Of a DNA stretch of 8,190 nt, positions 1-6,307 are shown piece by piece (the stretch's first letter is position 1; each line of letters opens with the position of its first letter). This stretch comes from an uncultured Planctomycetaceae bacterium (lineage in GTDB: Bacteria; Planctomycetota; Planctomycetia; Pirellulales; JACPPG01). Where the stretch lies: NCBI GenBank assembly GCA_945957305.1, contig CAMFLN010000103.1, positions 1 to 8,190 on the forward strand, in the 5' to 3' direction. The position numbers were made by a program, and so were the translations under genes. The notes below the pieces were generated by a model. It saw only the letters and a program-made list of their open reading frames with translations. It was not told the origin of the DNA and made no database searches.

Positions 1-875
1 GGTGGAAGGATTCCTTTGACGCCATCTTTCATGCCGACGGGACGCTGGCCACGGGGCCGCTCGCTCTGGCCGAGGTCCAGGGATATGTTTTCGCGGCCCG
101 ACTAGCCGCGGCAAAAATCGCCGAGGTCCTGGGCCATCATCGTGATGGCGCCGCTCTGAGACACTCGGCGCAGAGTTTACAAGTTGCCTTTGACAAGGCC
201 TTTTGGTGTGACGACCTCGGGACATATGCACTGGCGCTCGATGCCGAGAAACGTCCCTGCCGCGTGAGGGCTTCGAACGCCGGGCATTGCTTGTTTACCG
301 GCATTGCATTGCCCGAGCGGGCGCCGGTCGTGGCCCGAACATTGCTCGATCACGATTCTTTTTCCGGGTGGGGCGTACGCACGATCAGCACGCGCGAAAT
401 CCGCTTTAACCCGATGGCGTATCACAACGGCTCCATCTGGCCCCACGACAACGCACTGATAGCCAGCGGATTGGCGCGATACGGATTGCAGCGCGAGGCC
501 CTGCAGCTGCTTACGGGGATGTTTGCGGCATGCACTTACTTCGAGCTGCAACGCATGCCCGAATTGTTTTGCGGCTTCGCCCGGCGAGATGGCGAGGGCC
601 CAACGCTCTATCCGGTCGCTTGCAGCCCCCAATCCTGGGCCGCGGGTGCGGTGTTCTTGTTGTTGCAGTCCTGCCTCGGACTCTCCGTCGATGCCCCCCG
701 CCGACAAATCCGGTTCTGCTCGCCGGCCCTGCCGGAATCCGTGAGTTGCTTGACGATCAAGAACCTCAGGGTCGGCGCGGCCGTGACGGATTTAGTACTG
801 GATCGCTACGCCCACGATGTGGGAATCAGCGTGACGCATAAAGAAGGGGAACTCGAAATCATCGCCGTGAAATAG
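1..875 (+). CDS. Amylo-alpha-1,6-glucosidase (glycogen debranching enzyme), C-terminal part
   Basis: The gene enters from the left edge; its reading frame begins at base 3 and 290 residues are visible before the TAG stop at 873-875. The fragment opens with WKDSFDAIFHADG and then GPLALAEVQGYVFAA, and later has YHNGSIWPHDNAL near fragment residues 140-152. These blocks are typical of the (alpha/alpha)6-barrel glucosidase domain of bacterial debranching enzymes (GDE_C or MGH1-like fold). The family hydrolyses alpha-1,6 branch points of glycogen-type glucans in the cytoplasm. Family members are often about 700 residues, so the N-terminal domain probably lies outside the window. The region after about fragment residue 225 looks like the beta-rich tail. 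A related (alpha/alpha)6 glycosidase acting on another alpha-glucoside is possible; the fold assignment is firmer than the exact substrate. Confidence 0.88.
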   Translation, partial: WKDSFDAIFHADGTLATGPLALAEVQGYVFAARLAAAKIAEVLGHHRDGAALRHSAQSLQVAFDKAFWCDDLGTYALALDAEKRPCRVRASNAGHCLFTGIALPERAPVVARTLLDHDSFSGWGVRTISTREIRFNPMAYHNGSIWPHDNALIASGLARYGLQREALQLLTGMFAACTYFELQRMPELFCGFARRDGEGPTLYPVACSPQSWAAGAVFLLLQSCLGLSVDAPRRQIRFCSPALPESVSCLTIKNLRVGAAVTDLVLDRYAHDVGISVTHKEGELEIIAVK

Positions 876-890
876 GCCTAGTTTCGCCGG

Positions 891-907
891 TGGTCGCCGC
901 GCGACCA
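891..907 (+). other. Short hairpin just downstream of the debranching enzyme gene
   Basis: A perfect 7-bp stem (TGGTCGC and GCGACCA) encloses a 3-base CGC loop, starting 15 bases after the stop codon. No T-tract follows (the next bases are gtgtgtgtgcgg), so it is not a standard intrinsic terminator. It may stabilise the 3' end or mark a Rho-type end. Apart from this hairpin, the start-proximal SD and a possible -10-like TAAAAT at 1059-1064 with no good -35, I see nothing in the 876-1098 gap. Confidence 0.3.
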
Positions 908-1085
908 GTGTGTGTGCGGCTTAATCGCCGACTCAAAAAACCACGGGGATTTTCCGGCTTCACGGGCATCACGGCGAGTTGGCACACGAGTTGCTTTACT
1001 CGGGTGACGGATCGAACAAGGCAGGACAGCTTGGGCAAATCCGCCTTCGAGACCCGTTTAAAATTCAAATCTTGGTCGTCGAGTC

Positions 1086-1091
1086 AAGGAG
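1086..1091 (+). promoter_or_regulatory. Strong ribosome binding site of the 41-residue protein
   Basis: AAGGAG lies 7 bases upstream of the ATG at 1099. It is a near-perfect Shine-Dalgarno and decides the start: the in-frame codon at 979 has no such site and would add a 40-residue extension with no recognisable feature. Confidence 0.8.
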
Positions 1092-1098
1092 AACAAAG

Positions 1099-1224
1099 AT
1101 GGAAATGCTCATGTACGCAGCGCCTGTCGCAGCCGCCGGTTATTCGCTCGTTTACCTGTTGGCGGGCGGCGGTGTGGGCGGAGCCATTGTGATCTTCATT
1201 ATTGCGAAGCTGCTCGGCCGCTAA
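1099..1224 (+). CDS. Small hydrophobic membrane protein, 41 residues, function unknown
   Basis: I do not recognise a named family. The product begins MEMLMYAAPVAAAGYSLVYL and ends in FIIAKLLGR. Residues 6 to about 39 are almost entirely hydrophobic, broken only by a glycine cluster (LAGGGVGGA, residues 21-29), followed by a short basic end (K37, R41). This predicts one long transmembrane helix, or two short segments with a glycine hinge. Three points support it as a real gene: an ideal Shine-Dalgarno at 1086-1091, a coding region that is cleanly membrane-like, and a strong intrinsic terminator about 50 bases after the TAA. Together these define a compact monocistronic unit. It could be a small regulatory or structural membrane peptide; a toxin-like peptide is a less favoured alternative. 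The role is unknown. Confidence 0.72.
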   Translation: MEMLMYAAPVAAAGYSLVYLLAGGGVGGAIVIFIIAKLLGR

Positions 1225-1277
1225 GGCACTGGGATAGCTTCCCGCGCCACCAAGAACCAACTTTTTTTCTCGCCAAC

Positions 1278-1330
1278 TCCTGTCCTCGTGCTCCGGTTGA
1301 CCTTCGGCTTGCACGAGGACAGGATTTTTT
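1278..1330 (+). terminator. Intrinsic terminator of the small membrane protein gene
   Basis: A perfect 14-bp inverted repeat (TCCTGTCCTCGTGC at 1278-1291 and GCACGAGGACAGGA at 1311-1324) encloses a 19-base loop and is followed at once by six T (1325-1330). The opposite strand has no T-tract after the stem, so it works only for plus-strand transcription. It also insulates the plus-strand gene from the converging minus-strand gene block. Confidence 0.92.
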
Positions 1331-1375
1331 ATTGCGCTGGCGCGGACCCGCTCCGTGCCAGGAGCACAAGCTGCC

Positions 1376-1403
1376 AGGTGGAATTGCTCGCGCGAGCCCA
1401 CCT
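1376..1403 (-). other. Hairpin after the last gene of the minus-strand block
   Basis: Outer arms AGGTGG (1376-1381) and CCACCT (1398-1403) enclose the 12-base palindrome GCTCGCGCGAGC (1386-1397). This gives a 6-bp plus 4-bp stem with a 4-base AATT bulge and a GCGC loop. It sits 10 bases past the stop codon of the MoaD/ThiS gene, where the mRNA should end. There is no T-tract on the minus strand, so it may be a 3'-end stabiliser or a weak, U-poor terminator. Confidence 0.35.
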
Positions 1404-1413
1404 CCGCGTCGTC

Positions 1414-1710
1414 TCACCCGCCTGCCAAGGCGCCGATGATTACGAAGGGCTCAGCGCCGCTTATGACGCGCTCGGGAAGCAAGTCATCGGGTGACTTGAG
1501 AGAGAGATCCGTTTCACACGCGAAAAAACGAACGAAGGCCCGCCGCCGCCCTGTTACCTGGTCACGGATCGTTCCGCGCAGCGTGGGAAACCGTGCCTCG
1601 AGCGCATCGAGCACTCGGCGTTGCGTGACCGGCGGCGCAACATCCAATTCGATCTCCGCCGATGCAGACGCCAGCAAGCGAAGTGGGGTGGGCAATTGAA
1701 CGCGAATCAT
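1414..1710 (-). CDS. MoaD/ThiS family ubiquitin-like sulfur-carrier protein
   Basis: This 98-residue protein starts [14 protein letters not shown] and ends exactly in Ala-Gly-Gly. The C-terminal di-glycine (residues 97-98) is the feature MoaD and ThiS use for adenylation and thiocarboxylate formation. The pattern (N-terminal strand, helix [17 protein letters not shown] at residues 29-45, then [10 protein letters not shown] and a strand before GALAGG) fits the beta-grasp fold. Known relatives donate sulfur in molybdopterin or thiamine synthesis, or act as protein modifiers. No moaE, moaB, thiG or E1-like gene is nearby, so I do not assign it to either pathway. Its ATG overlaps the stop of the upstream BNR-protein gene as ATGA (bases 1710-1707), and it lacks a strong SD of its own, which indicates translational coupling. 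Confidence 0.85.
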   Translation of the reverse strand: MIRVQLPTPLRLLASASAEIELDVAPPVTQRRVLDALEARFPTLRGTIRDQVTGRRRAFVRFFACETDLSLKSPDDLLPERVISGAEPFVIIGALAGG

Positions 1711-2822
1711 GGCAGTGTCTGGGCCTCGACCGACAGTACCGCGGGCAAGTCGCGAACAATCGGAGTCCAGCTATCTCCCGCATCGGGCGAGCAATAGACC
1801 TGGCCTCCGGTGGTGCCGAAATAAATTCCGCAGGAATCCAGCCGATCGGTGCACATGGCATTGCGCAGGACGTTGACGTAGCAATCGCTTTGCGGCAAGC
1901 CGTTGGTGAGTGCTTCCCATTCATTCCCGCCGGTCCGGCTGCGGTACACGCGCAGCTTGCCTTCCAACGGAAAATGTTCGGCGTCACTCTTGATCGGAAC
2001 GACGTAGATCGTCTCGGGCTCGTGTGCGTGCACGTCGATCGGAAAGCCGAAATCGGTCGGCAGGTTTCCGCTCACTTCGCGCCAGTTATCACCAGCGTCG
2101 TCGCTGCGCATCACGTCCCAGTGTTTCTGCATGAAAAGCACGCCCGGCCGCGACGGGTGCATGGCGATTCGGTGCACGCAGTGTCCGACTTCGGCGGTGG
2201 GATTGGGAATATACTCCGAGCGCAGCCCGCGGTTGATGGGCTTCCAAGTAACGCCGCCGTCGTCGGTCCGAAACGCGCCCGCGGCCGAAATCGCGATGTA
2301 GATGCGCTGAGGATTCGTGGGATCGAGCACGATCGTGTGCAGGCACAATCCCCCTGCCCCCGGCTGCCATGACGGTCCTGTGGTGTGTTTGCGCAAGCCT
2401 GACAGTTCCTCCCAATTCTGGCCGCCATCGGTCGAGCGGAAGAGCGCCGCGTCCTCGACCCCTGCGTACACGGTATCAGGATCGGTGAGCGAAGGTTCGA
2501 GATGCCACACCCGCGCAAACTCCCAGGGGTGCTGCGTGCCGTCGTACCATTGGTGAGTGCCGGGGATGCCGTCGTAGACGAACTTGTTGCCCACGGTGCT
2601 CCACGTCTGACCGCCGTCATCCGAGCGCTGCATCGTCTGGCCAAACCAACTGCTCGATTGCGACGCATAAAGCCGATTGGGATCGACGGGTGAACCTTTC
2701 ACATGAAACATTTCCCAGCCGGCAAAGTGCGGGCCGCTGACGTCCCATTTCTGGCGTTTACCGTCAGAGGTAAGGATGAAAGCTCCTTTGCGCGTTCCCA
2801 CCAAAACTCGAACTCGGCTCAT
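1707..2822 (-). CDS. BNR/Asp-box repeat beta-propeller protein (sialidase or VPS10-like)
   Basis: A 371-residue protein with no signal peptide (start [15 protein letters not shown]), so probably cytoplasmic. It carries six Asp-box-type turns: SDDGGQTW (67-74), STDGGQNW (130-137), TDDGGVTW (186-193), SDDAGDNW (240-247), SRTGGNEW (295-302) and SPDAGDSW (345-352). The fifth is degenerate, with Thr-Gly replacing Asp-Gly. Regular spacing of about 50-60 residues fits a six- or seven-bladed propeller. Such proteins are often annotated as exo-sialidase or glycosyl hydrolase because of the repeats, but I see no convincing set of sialidase catalytic residues, so a binding or scaffold role is as likely. 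An AGAGGA ribosome site lies 8 bases before the ATG. The gene overlaps the downstream MoaD/ThiS gene by 4 bp, and the two products may act together. Confidence 0.87.
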   Translation of the reverse strand: MSRVRVLVGTRKGAFILTSDGKRQKWDVSGPHFAGWEMFHVKGSPVDPNRLYASQSSSWFGQTMQRSDDGGQTWSTVGNKFVYDGIPGTHQWYDGTQHPWEFARVWHLEPSLTDPDTVYAGVEDAALFRSTDGGQNWEELSGLRKHTTGPSWQPGAGGLCLHTIVLDPTNPQRIYIAISAAGAFRTDDGGVTWKPINRGLRSEYIPNPTAEVGHCVHRIAMHPSRPGVLFMQKHWDVMRSDDAGDNWREVSGNLPTDFGFPIDVHAHEPETIYVVPIKSDAEHFPLEGKLRVYRSRTGGNEWEALTNGLPQSDCYVNVLRNAMCTDRLDSCGIYFGTTGGQVYCSPDAGDSWTPIVRDLPAVLSVEAQTLP

Positions 2823-2877
2823 CGAAGCAGTCCTCTCATTAGGAGCGGCTTAATTCAGGGGCGGAGAAATATCGATT

Positions 2878-3273
2878 TCAGGTTCGCCACGGCAGCAGCG
2901 GCCATAGCCGGCGTTCGCGCAGTAGCAGCCCCAGCCAAACCAGCACACCCACCACGATTGGCGCGAAGAACGGGTCGCTCACGCGGACGTGCGTGGCTGT
3001 CGCGCCGCCGAGGTACCCGGTCAGCAGAATGGCGCCTAAAACGGCTGTACGGGGAAACACATACAACACGACACTCGCCAGTTCTACGATGCCCAAGGCA
3101 AATGCGACGCCGCCCGGATAGCCGAATTTTTCCATTCCTTCGGCCACTTCGGGCGCGTTCCGCAGCTTCATCGTTGCGCTCATCACGAGTAGGAGTACCG
3201 GCAACGCACTGACGACGCAGCCGGCCCAGAACAGCTTACGGGAGACGGGGGCTACCTCGGGCTCTGTGGACAT
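2878..3273 (-). CDS. DoxX-like family membrane protein
   Basis: A 131-residue polytopic membrane protein with four predicted helices, roughly residues 14-34, 52-73, 76-97 and 101-118, and a basic C-terminus (RERRLWPLLPWR). The segment SATMKLRNAPEVAEGMEKFGYP, between helices 1 and 2, and the following IVELASVVLYVFPRTAVLGAILLTGYLGGA are typical of the DoxX-like subfamily. The biochemical role of this subfamily is poorly defined; relatives are linked to redox, thiosulfate or oxidative-stress systems. A clear AGGAGA ribosome site lies 8 bases before the ATG. It is placed between a BNR protein (55 bp downstream) and a membrane-anchored SRPBCC protein (109 bp upstream). DoxX genes beside SRPBCC, VOC and ArsR genes are a common bacterial arrangement. 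Confidence 0.87.
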   Translation of the reverse strand: MSTEPEVAPVSRKLFWAGCVVSALPVLLLVMSATMKLRNAPEVAEGMEKFGYPGGVAFALGIVELASVVLYVFPRTAVLGAILLTGYLGGATATHVRVSDPFFAPIVVGVLVWLGLLLRERRLWPLLPWRT

Positions 3274-3382
3274 GATCGATTTCTCCTACGGGAAGGCTGA
3301 CCGGCAAATAAGAGCGCGGCTGACAACTTACCACGATCAATTCCGCCTGGCATACGCCAATCCGGGGGCTCCACTGGTGCAT

Positions 3383-3922
3383 TTAGGTTGCCGGCTGTTG
3401 CTCCGCAACGGTCTTCAAGTCGGCCAATCCCTTCTCGAATTGCGAACCGATCATTTGGTCCATGCTGAATATCAGGCCGATCGCCTTCGTGATGAAGTTT
3501 CTGCTGCCATCCATGGTCCAGGTGACCTTTGTCTCGTCCCCCTGCGGCTCAAACGTGAATTCGGCCGTGGAGGTGCCCTTAAAGGGCTTGTGGAAATCCA
3601 AGCGGAGTTCGACACGATCGTCGGGATGACTCCCGGTGATCGTGGCGCTGCCCGAGCCGACCTGCGAGTTTCCCTCCCAGTGATAGGCGGCGCCGACGCC
3701 CGCGGCCGGGCCGTCGTAAGTCAGCTTCATGGCCGGGTCGATTTTGCCCCAAGGGTTCCATGCTTCCCAATGGTGCAGATCGTTGACCTCGCCGAAGACG
3801 CGGGCTGGATTGGCTTTGATCATCGTTGAACGCGCGACGCGAAACGTCGATGGTTGTAGCGCCACAACAATCACGAACAGCAAAATGACCGCGACGACGC
3901 CGAGCAGAATCTTTACGTACAT
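3383..3922 (-). CDS. Membrane-anchored SRPBCC (polyketide cyclase/START-like) protein
   Basis: A 179-residue protein. Residues 3-22 (VKILLGVVAVILLFVIVVAL) form one N-terminal transmembrane helix without a clear cleavage site, so it is probably a membrane anchor. The rest is an SRPBCC domain: STMIKANPARVFGEVNDLHHWEAWNPW (32-58) is the usual first strand and helix with the WxxWnPW element. It is followed by the antiparallel sheet, then VTWTMDG (133-139) and a C-terminal helix (FEKGLADLKTVAE). The fold has a deep hydrophobic cavity that binds small lipophilic ligands. No enzymatic residues can be assigned. The TGAGGAAGG ribosome site lies 7 bases before the ATG. Unlike the other SRPBCC protein in this block, it carries a membrane helix, so the two probably work in different compartments or on different ligands. 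Confidence 0.88.
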   Translation of the reverse strand: MYVKILLGVVAVILLFVIVVALQPSTFRVARSTMIKANPARVFGEVNDLHHWEAWNPWGKIDPAMKLTYDGPAAGVGAAYHWEGNSQVGSGSATITGSHPDDRVELRLDFHKPFKGTSTAEFTFEPQGDETKVTWTMDGSRNFITKAIGLIFSMDQMIGSQFEKGLADLKTVAEQQPAT

Positions 3923-3989
3923 GCAGAGACCTTCCTCATGAGACCGAAACCAATACTGTTCACCGCAGCACGACTAGAGTCATCGACCT

Positions 3990-4403
3990 TTAATGCTGAA
4001 CGATCACCATCCAAGCCACGCGAAACTTGTCGATCAACATGCCAAAGCAGGGAGAGAAAAACGTCTTGGTCAGCGGCAGTTGCACTTCGCCGTCGGCCGC
4101 CAGAGGATCGAAAATCTGCTTGGCCTCGGCTTCGCTTTTGGTCAAAACGACGAGCGAAAAACCTTCAAATTCGGGTGTTCCGCCGCACCGACCGTCCGAG
4201 GCCATGATTTCCGTTTCCCCCAGCCGAAAGCTGGAGTGCATCACCTTGTTCTCGCTCCCGGGCGGAATCATGCCCGGTTGCGTGGTCTCGGGATTGTCCT
4301 TGTAGCGCAGGATGCGAACATCGGTAATCTTGATGGCCGAGCGGTAGTACTCGAGCGCCTCTTCGCACCGGCCATCGAAAAACAGATAAGGTTGCACGTG
4401 CAT
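3990..4403 (-). CDS. VOC family protein, PhnB/glyoxalase-like
   Basis: A 137-residue protein starting MHVQPYLFFDGRCEEALEYY, the standard opening of the PhnB-like branch of the vicinal oxygen chelate superfamily. The later block NKVMHSSFRLGETEIMASDG (residues 52-71) corresponds to the second half of the first beta-alpha-beta-beta-beta module, and FSLVVLTKSEAEAKQIFDPLAADGEVQLPL begins the second module. The C-terminal stretch FFSPCFGMLIDKFRVAWMVIVQH is the typical end. Family members include glyoxalases, dioxygenases and resistance proteins. PhnB-like members often lack the full metal ligand set, and I cannot point to one here, so the substrate is open. The ribosome site is weak (GAGA, 7 bases from the ATG). 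It lies 48 bp after the transglutaminase-like gene. Confidence 0.88.
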   Translation of the reverse strand: MHVQPYLFFDGRCEEALEYYRSAIKITDVRILRYKDNPETTQPGMIPPGSENKVMHSSFRLGETEIMASDGRCGGTPEFEGFSLVVLTKSEAEAKQIFDPLAADGEVQLPLTKTFFSPCFGMLIDKFRVAWMVIVQH

Positions 4404-4451
4404 GATGAAATCTCGATGAGGAGTACAGTTTAATTGTTGAACGCTGCCGGC

Positions 4452-5432
4452 TTATCGTGTTGGCGGGTCGTGCATTGCCGGTGCGGTGCTATTATTTATT
4501 CCGCTGCGTTCCGGACGCTGGCGTACGGCATTGAATACCACGTCCGGCACTCGCAAGCGCTGGTCATTCTCGCACGTTTCGCGCACAGAGTTGGGCGACT
4601 CGTCCGGGCATTGCGAAAGCGCGGCCAGTTGATCGAACCAGGCAGCGATTTCGCTTCTTAATGGTTCTCCCGGCTGTGGCATGGCTCCCCATACGTCCCA
4701 GGGAAGCATTTCCCGATTCGCGAGCGCGGCCAAATCGCGGATCACGTTACCTGCAACGAACCACTCGCCACGGAGGTCGCCGCGACAAATCCCACACGTG
4801 GCGGGATCCAACTCGCCCGCGCGACATAAGCGCCACGCCTCGCCCGCGACGAGGAATTGATCACGGGGCACATCCAACACGTCATGCCGGATGCCCAAGG
4901 CCGCGCACCACACATTGTCAAATTGCGGATCAGCCAGTGCCCAGCGTGATTCGTCGGTGCGCCAGTACTCGCACACCCAATGATCTTCGCAATAGCCGGG
5001 ATTGAAGTACTTGCCGAAGCCGCACCGCGCACGTGCAGGAATTCCATGCGCTCGCAATAGCGACACCAATAGCACCACATAGTTGCGGCAAACGCCGACC
5101 AACTGCGATTCAGGGGGGCGCGAAACGCCCAGCGGCCGTGCGTCCCGCGCCAAGATCCGCGTGAGCATCTCGGCGACCGGGCGGATGTGCGATTCACTGC
5201 TCCGCTCGCTGGGAATTTCCACGCCGTAGGCCGAACCAAAGAATTCGTGCATCATCAAACCCTGCACGACCTTAGCCAGCGCCGGCACCCCCCCTGGCAG
5301 CTCCAGAATTAACGCCAAGTGCTCGCCCGCCGCGGTCATCACGCCGGGTCGCAGATAGTCAGCGAACTCGATAGCCACGGTCGTATCCAAGGGACGAGCA
5401 TCCACAGAAAAAGAATTGCGTGAGAAAAGCAC
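4452..5432 (-). CDS. Transglutaminase-like cysteine protein
   Basis: Up to 326 residues. The core shows the transglutaminase-like catalytic triad in order: Cys115 in GVCRNYVVLLVSLLRAHGIPARARCGFG, His151 in EDHWVCEYW, and Asp168 in WALADPQFD. The conserved tail NVIRDLAALANREMLPWDVWG (229-249) is typical of this bacterial subfamily. Many such proteins are predicted cysteine peptidases or amidases; the substrate is unknown. The longest frame opens with GTG at 5432 and has no Shine-Dalgarno. In-frame alternatives are GTG at residues 10, 19 and 31 and ATG at residue 32 (MTAAGEHLALILELPGG). Homology-like sequence appears only from about residue 25, so the true start may be internal. An extra pair, Cys213 and Cys216 (CGIC), is noted. 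The last about 45 residues look low-complexity and may be unstructured. Confidence 0.85.
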   Translation of the reverse strand: MLFSRNSFSVDARPLDTTVAIEFADYLRPGVMTAAGEHLALILELPGGVPALAKVVQGLMMHEFFGSAYGVEIPSERSSESHIRPVAEMLTRILARDARPLGVSRPPESQLVGVCRNYVVLLVSLLRAHGIPARARCGFGKYFNPGYCEDHWVCEYWRTDESRWALADPQFDNVWCAALGIRHDVLDVPRDQFLVAGEAWRLCRAGELDPATCGICRGDLRGEWFVAGNVIRDLAALANREMLPWDVWGAMPQPGEPLRSEIAAWFDQLAALSQCPDESPNSVRETCENDQRLRVPDVVFNAVRQRPERSGINNSTAPAMHDPPTR

Positions 5433-5453
5433 AGGGGGAATGCCTAGCTGCGA

Positions 5454-5915
5454 CTACCCGCCGCGAGCTTTGCGCTCGGCCGCGGCACGTATCTGCGCGA
5501 GATCGTGCGCCCATCCCTGCGGCATCCCATCGCGATGTTCGGCGATAATGGCGCCAATCGCGCGATGGGCAAATGACAGGATCGTGGTCGAACCGTTTGC
5601 TTTCAGGCGATACTGCACATGGTTCATCGCCGGATAGGACATGCATAACGGGCCGCAAATCTCGAGCAAATGCGGCGGCTTGATCACTTGTACATGCCCC
5701 CACAAATGTCCCGCATCATCCCCCAGGTCGCGATACCAGCGTCCCCCGGGCCATGGTTCCAGCTTCATCGGCAGTGCCGACCCAGGACCGGTCGCCATGT
5801 GCGGACCCAAGTGTTCCAGCACCGCTTCAAAGACAATCTCCACCGGGGCGTCGATTCGCTCGTCGCGCACGATTTCCAGAGTTTGCACAGCTTGTTCTTC
5901 AGCGGTCGCAGCCAT
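5454..5915 (-). CDS. SRPBCC/AHSA1-like START-domain protein, partner of the ArsR regulator
   Basis: A 153-residue protein lacking signal or membrane segments. The opening VRDERIDAPVEIVFEAVLEHLGPH and the block MKLEPWPGGRWYRDLGDDAGHLWGHVQVIKPPHLLEICGPL are hallmarks of the AHSA1-like branch, where a helix-grip fold forms a ligand cavity. It begins 2 bases after the stop of the ArsR-type regulator gene. The GGAGGA ribosome site, 6 bases before the ATG, lies within the end of that gene, so the two are clearly co-transcribed and probably co-translated. ArsR-SRPBCC pairs are frequent; the SRPBCC partner is thought to bind or modify the signal ligand. The C-terminus (WAHDLAQIRAAAERKAR, residues 135-151) closely resembles part of the regulator (see findings). 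Confidence 0.9.
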   Translation of the reverse strand: MAATAEEQAVQTLEIVRDERIDAPVEIVFEAVLEHLGPHMATGPGSALPMKLEPWPGGRWYRDLGDDAGHLWGHVQVIKPPHLLEICGPLCMSYPAMNHVQYRLKANGSTTILSFAHRAIGAIIAEHRDGMPQGWAHDLAQIRAAAERKARGG

Positions 5916-5917
5916 GA

Positions 5918-6301
5918 CTAGTCCTCCGCCTGATCCGAATGTTTTCGTGACGCGCTCGTGCGGGCCGAGCGCTCACGGGCCTTGCGTTCGGCGGTCTCAC
6001 GAATGCGGCCCAGCTGGTGGGTCCAAAAGCGCTCATAATTCTTGACCCAATCGTGCACGGGTTTCAGCTCCCCTGCGTTGAGTTGGTACAAGCGCTGCTG
6101 CCCGCGCTTGCTGACCGAGACGATGCCGACTTTACGTAGCACTCCCAGGTGCTTTGACACCGCGGGCTGCGGCAGCCCCAAGCTATCGACCAGCTCGCCG
6201 ACCGCGTACAAACGGCCGCCGGCCAGAATTTCTATGATCTTGCGCCGCCTCGGCTCGGCGATCGCGTTGAAGACGTCGGTGGTGGTGGCGGCTCGTGGCA
6301 T
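5918..6301 (-). CDS. ArsR/SmtB-type winged-helix transcriptional regulator
   Basis: A 127-residue protein with a winged-helix domain at about residues 8-80: DVFNAIAEPRRRKIIEILAGG, then the helix-turn-helix VGELVDSLGLPQPAVSKHLGVLRKVGIV and the wing VSVSKRGQQRLYQL. This is the classic ArsR-family layout and it dimerises on DNA as a repressor. The metal-binding ELCVCDL-type cysteines of ArsR or SmtB are absent, so it belongs to the non-metal branch usually paired with SRPBCC genes. The basic, charged C-terminus (KARERSARTSASRKHSDQAED) extends past the usual wHTH end. No Shine-Dalgarno precedes the ATG, which fits the leaderless promoter placed directly upstream. It probably represses its own operon through the palindrome at 6312-6329. 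The effector is unknown. Confidence 0.92.
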   Translation of the reverse strand: MPRAATTTDVFNAIAEPRRRKIIEILAGGRLYAVGELVDSLGLPQPAVSKHLGVLRKVGIVSVSKRGQQRLYQLNAGELKPVHDWVKNYERFWTHQLGRIRETAERKARERSARTSASRKHSDQAED

Positions 6302-6307
6302 GGCTAG

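Noticed and set aside
979..1098. Upstream extension of the small membrane protein to base 979
   Set aside because: The extension has no ribosome site and no domain-like features, while a perfect SD serves the ATG at 1099.
1262..1268. T7 tract after a short GGGA/TCCC inverted repeat near 1228-1241
   Set aside because: The 4-bp stem is too short and lies about 20 bases from the T-tract, so it is not a terminator; the strong one follows at 1278.
1662..2372. 236-codon plus-strand frame across the BNR gene
   Set aside because: It lies antisense to a protein with clear Asp-box repeats, has no ribosome site and no family-like sequence.
3266..3829. 187-codon plus-strand frame over the anchored SRPBCC gene
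   Set aside because: Antisense to a well-supported SRPBCC protein; no motif and no ribosome site.
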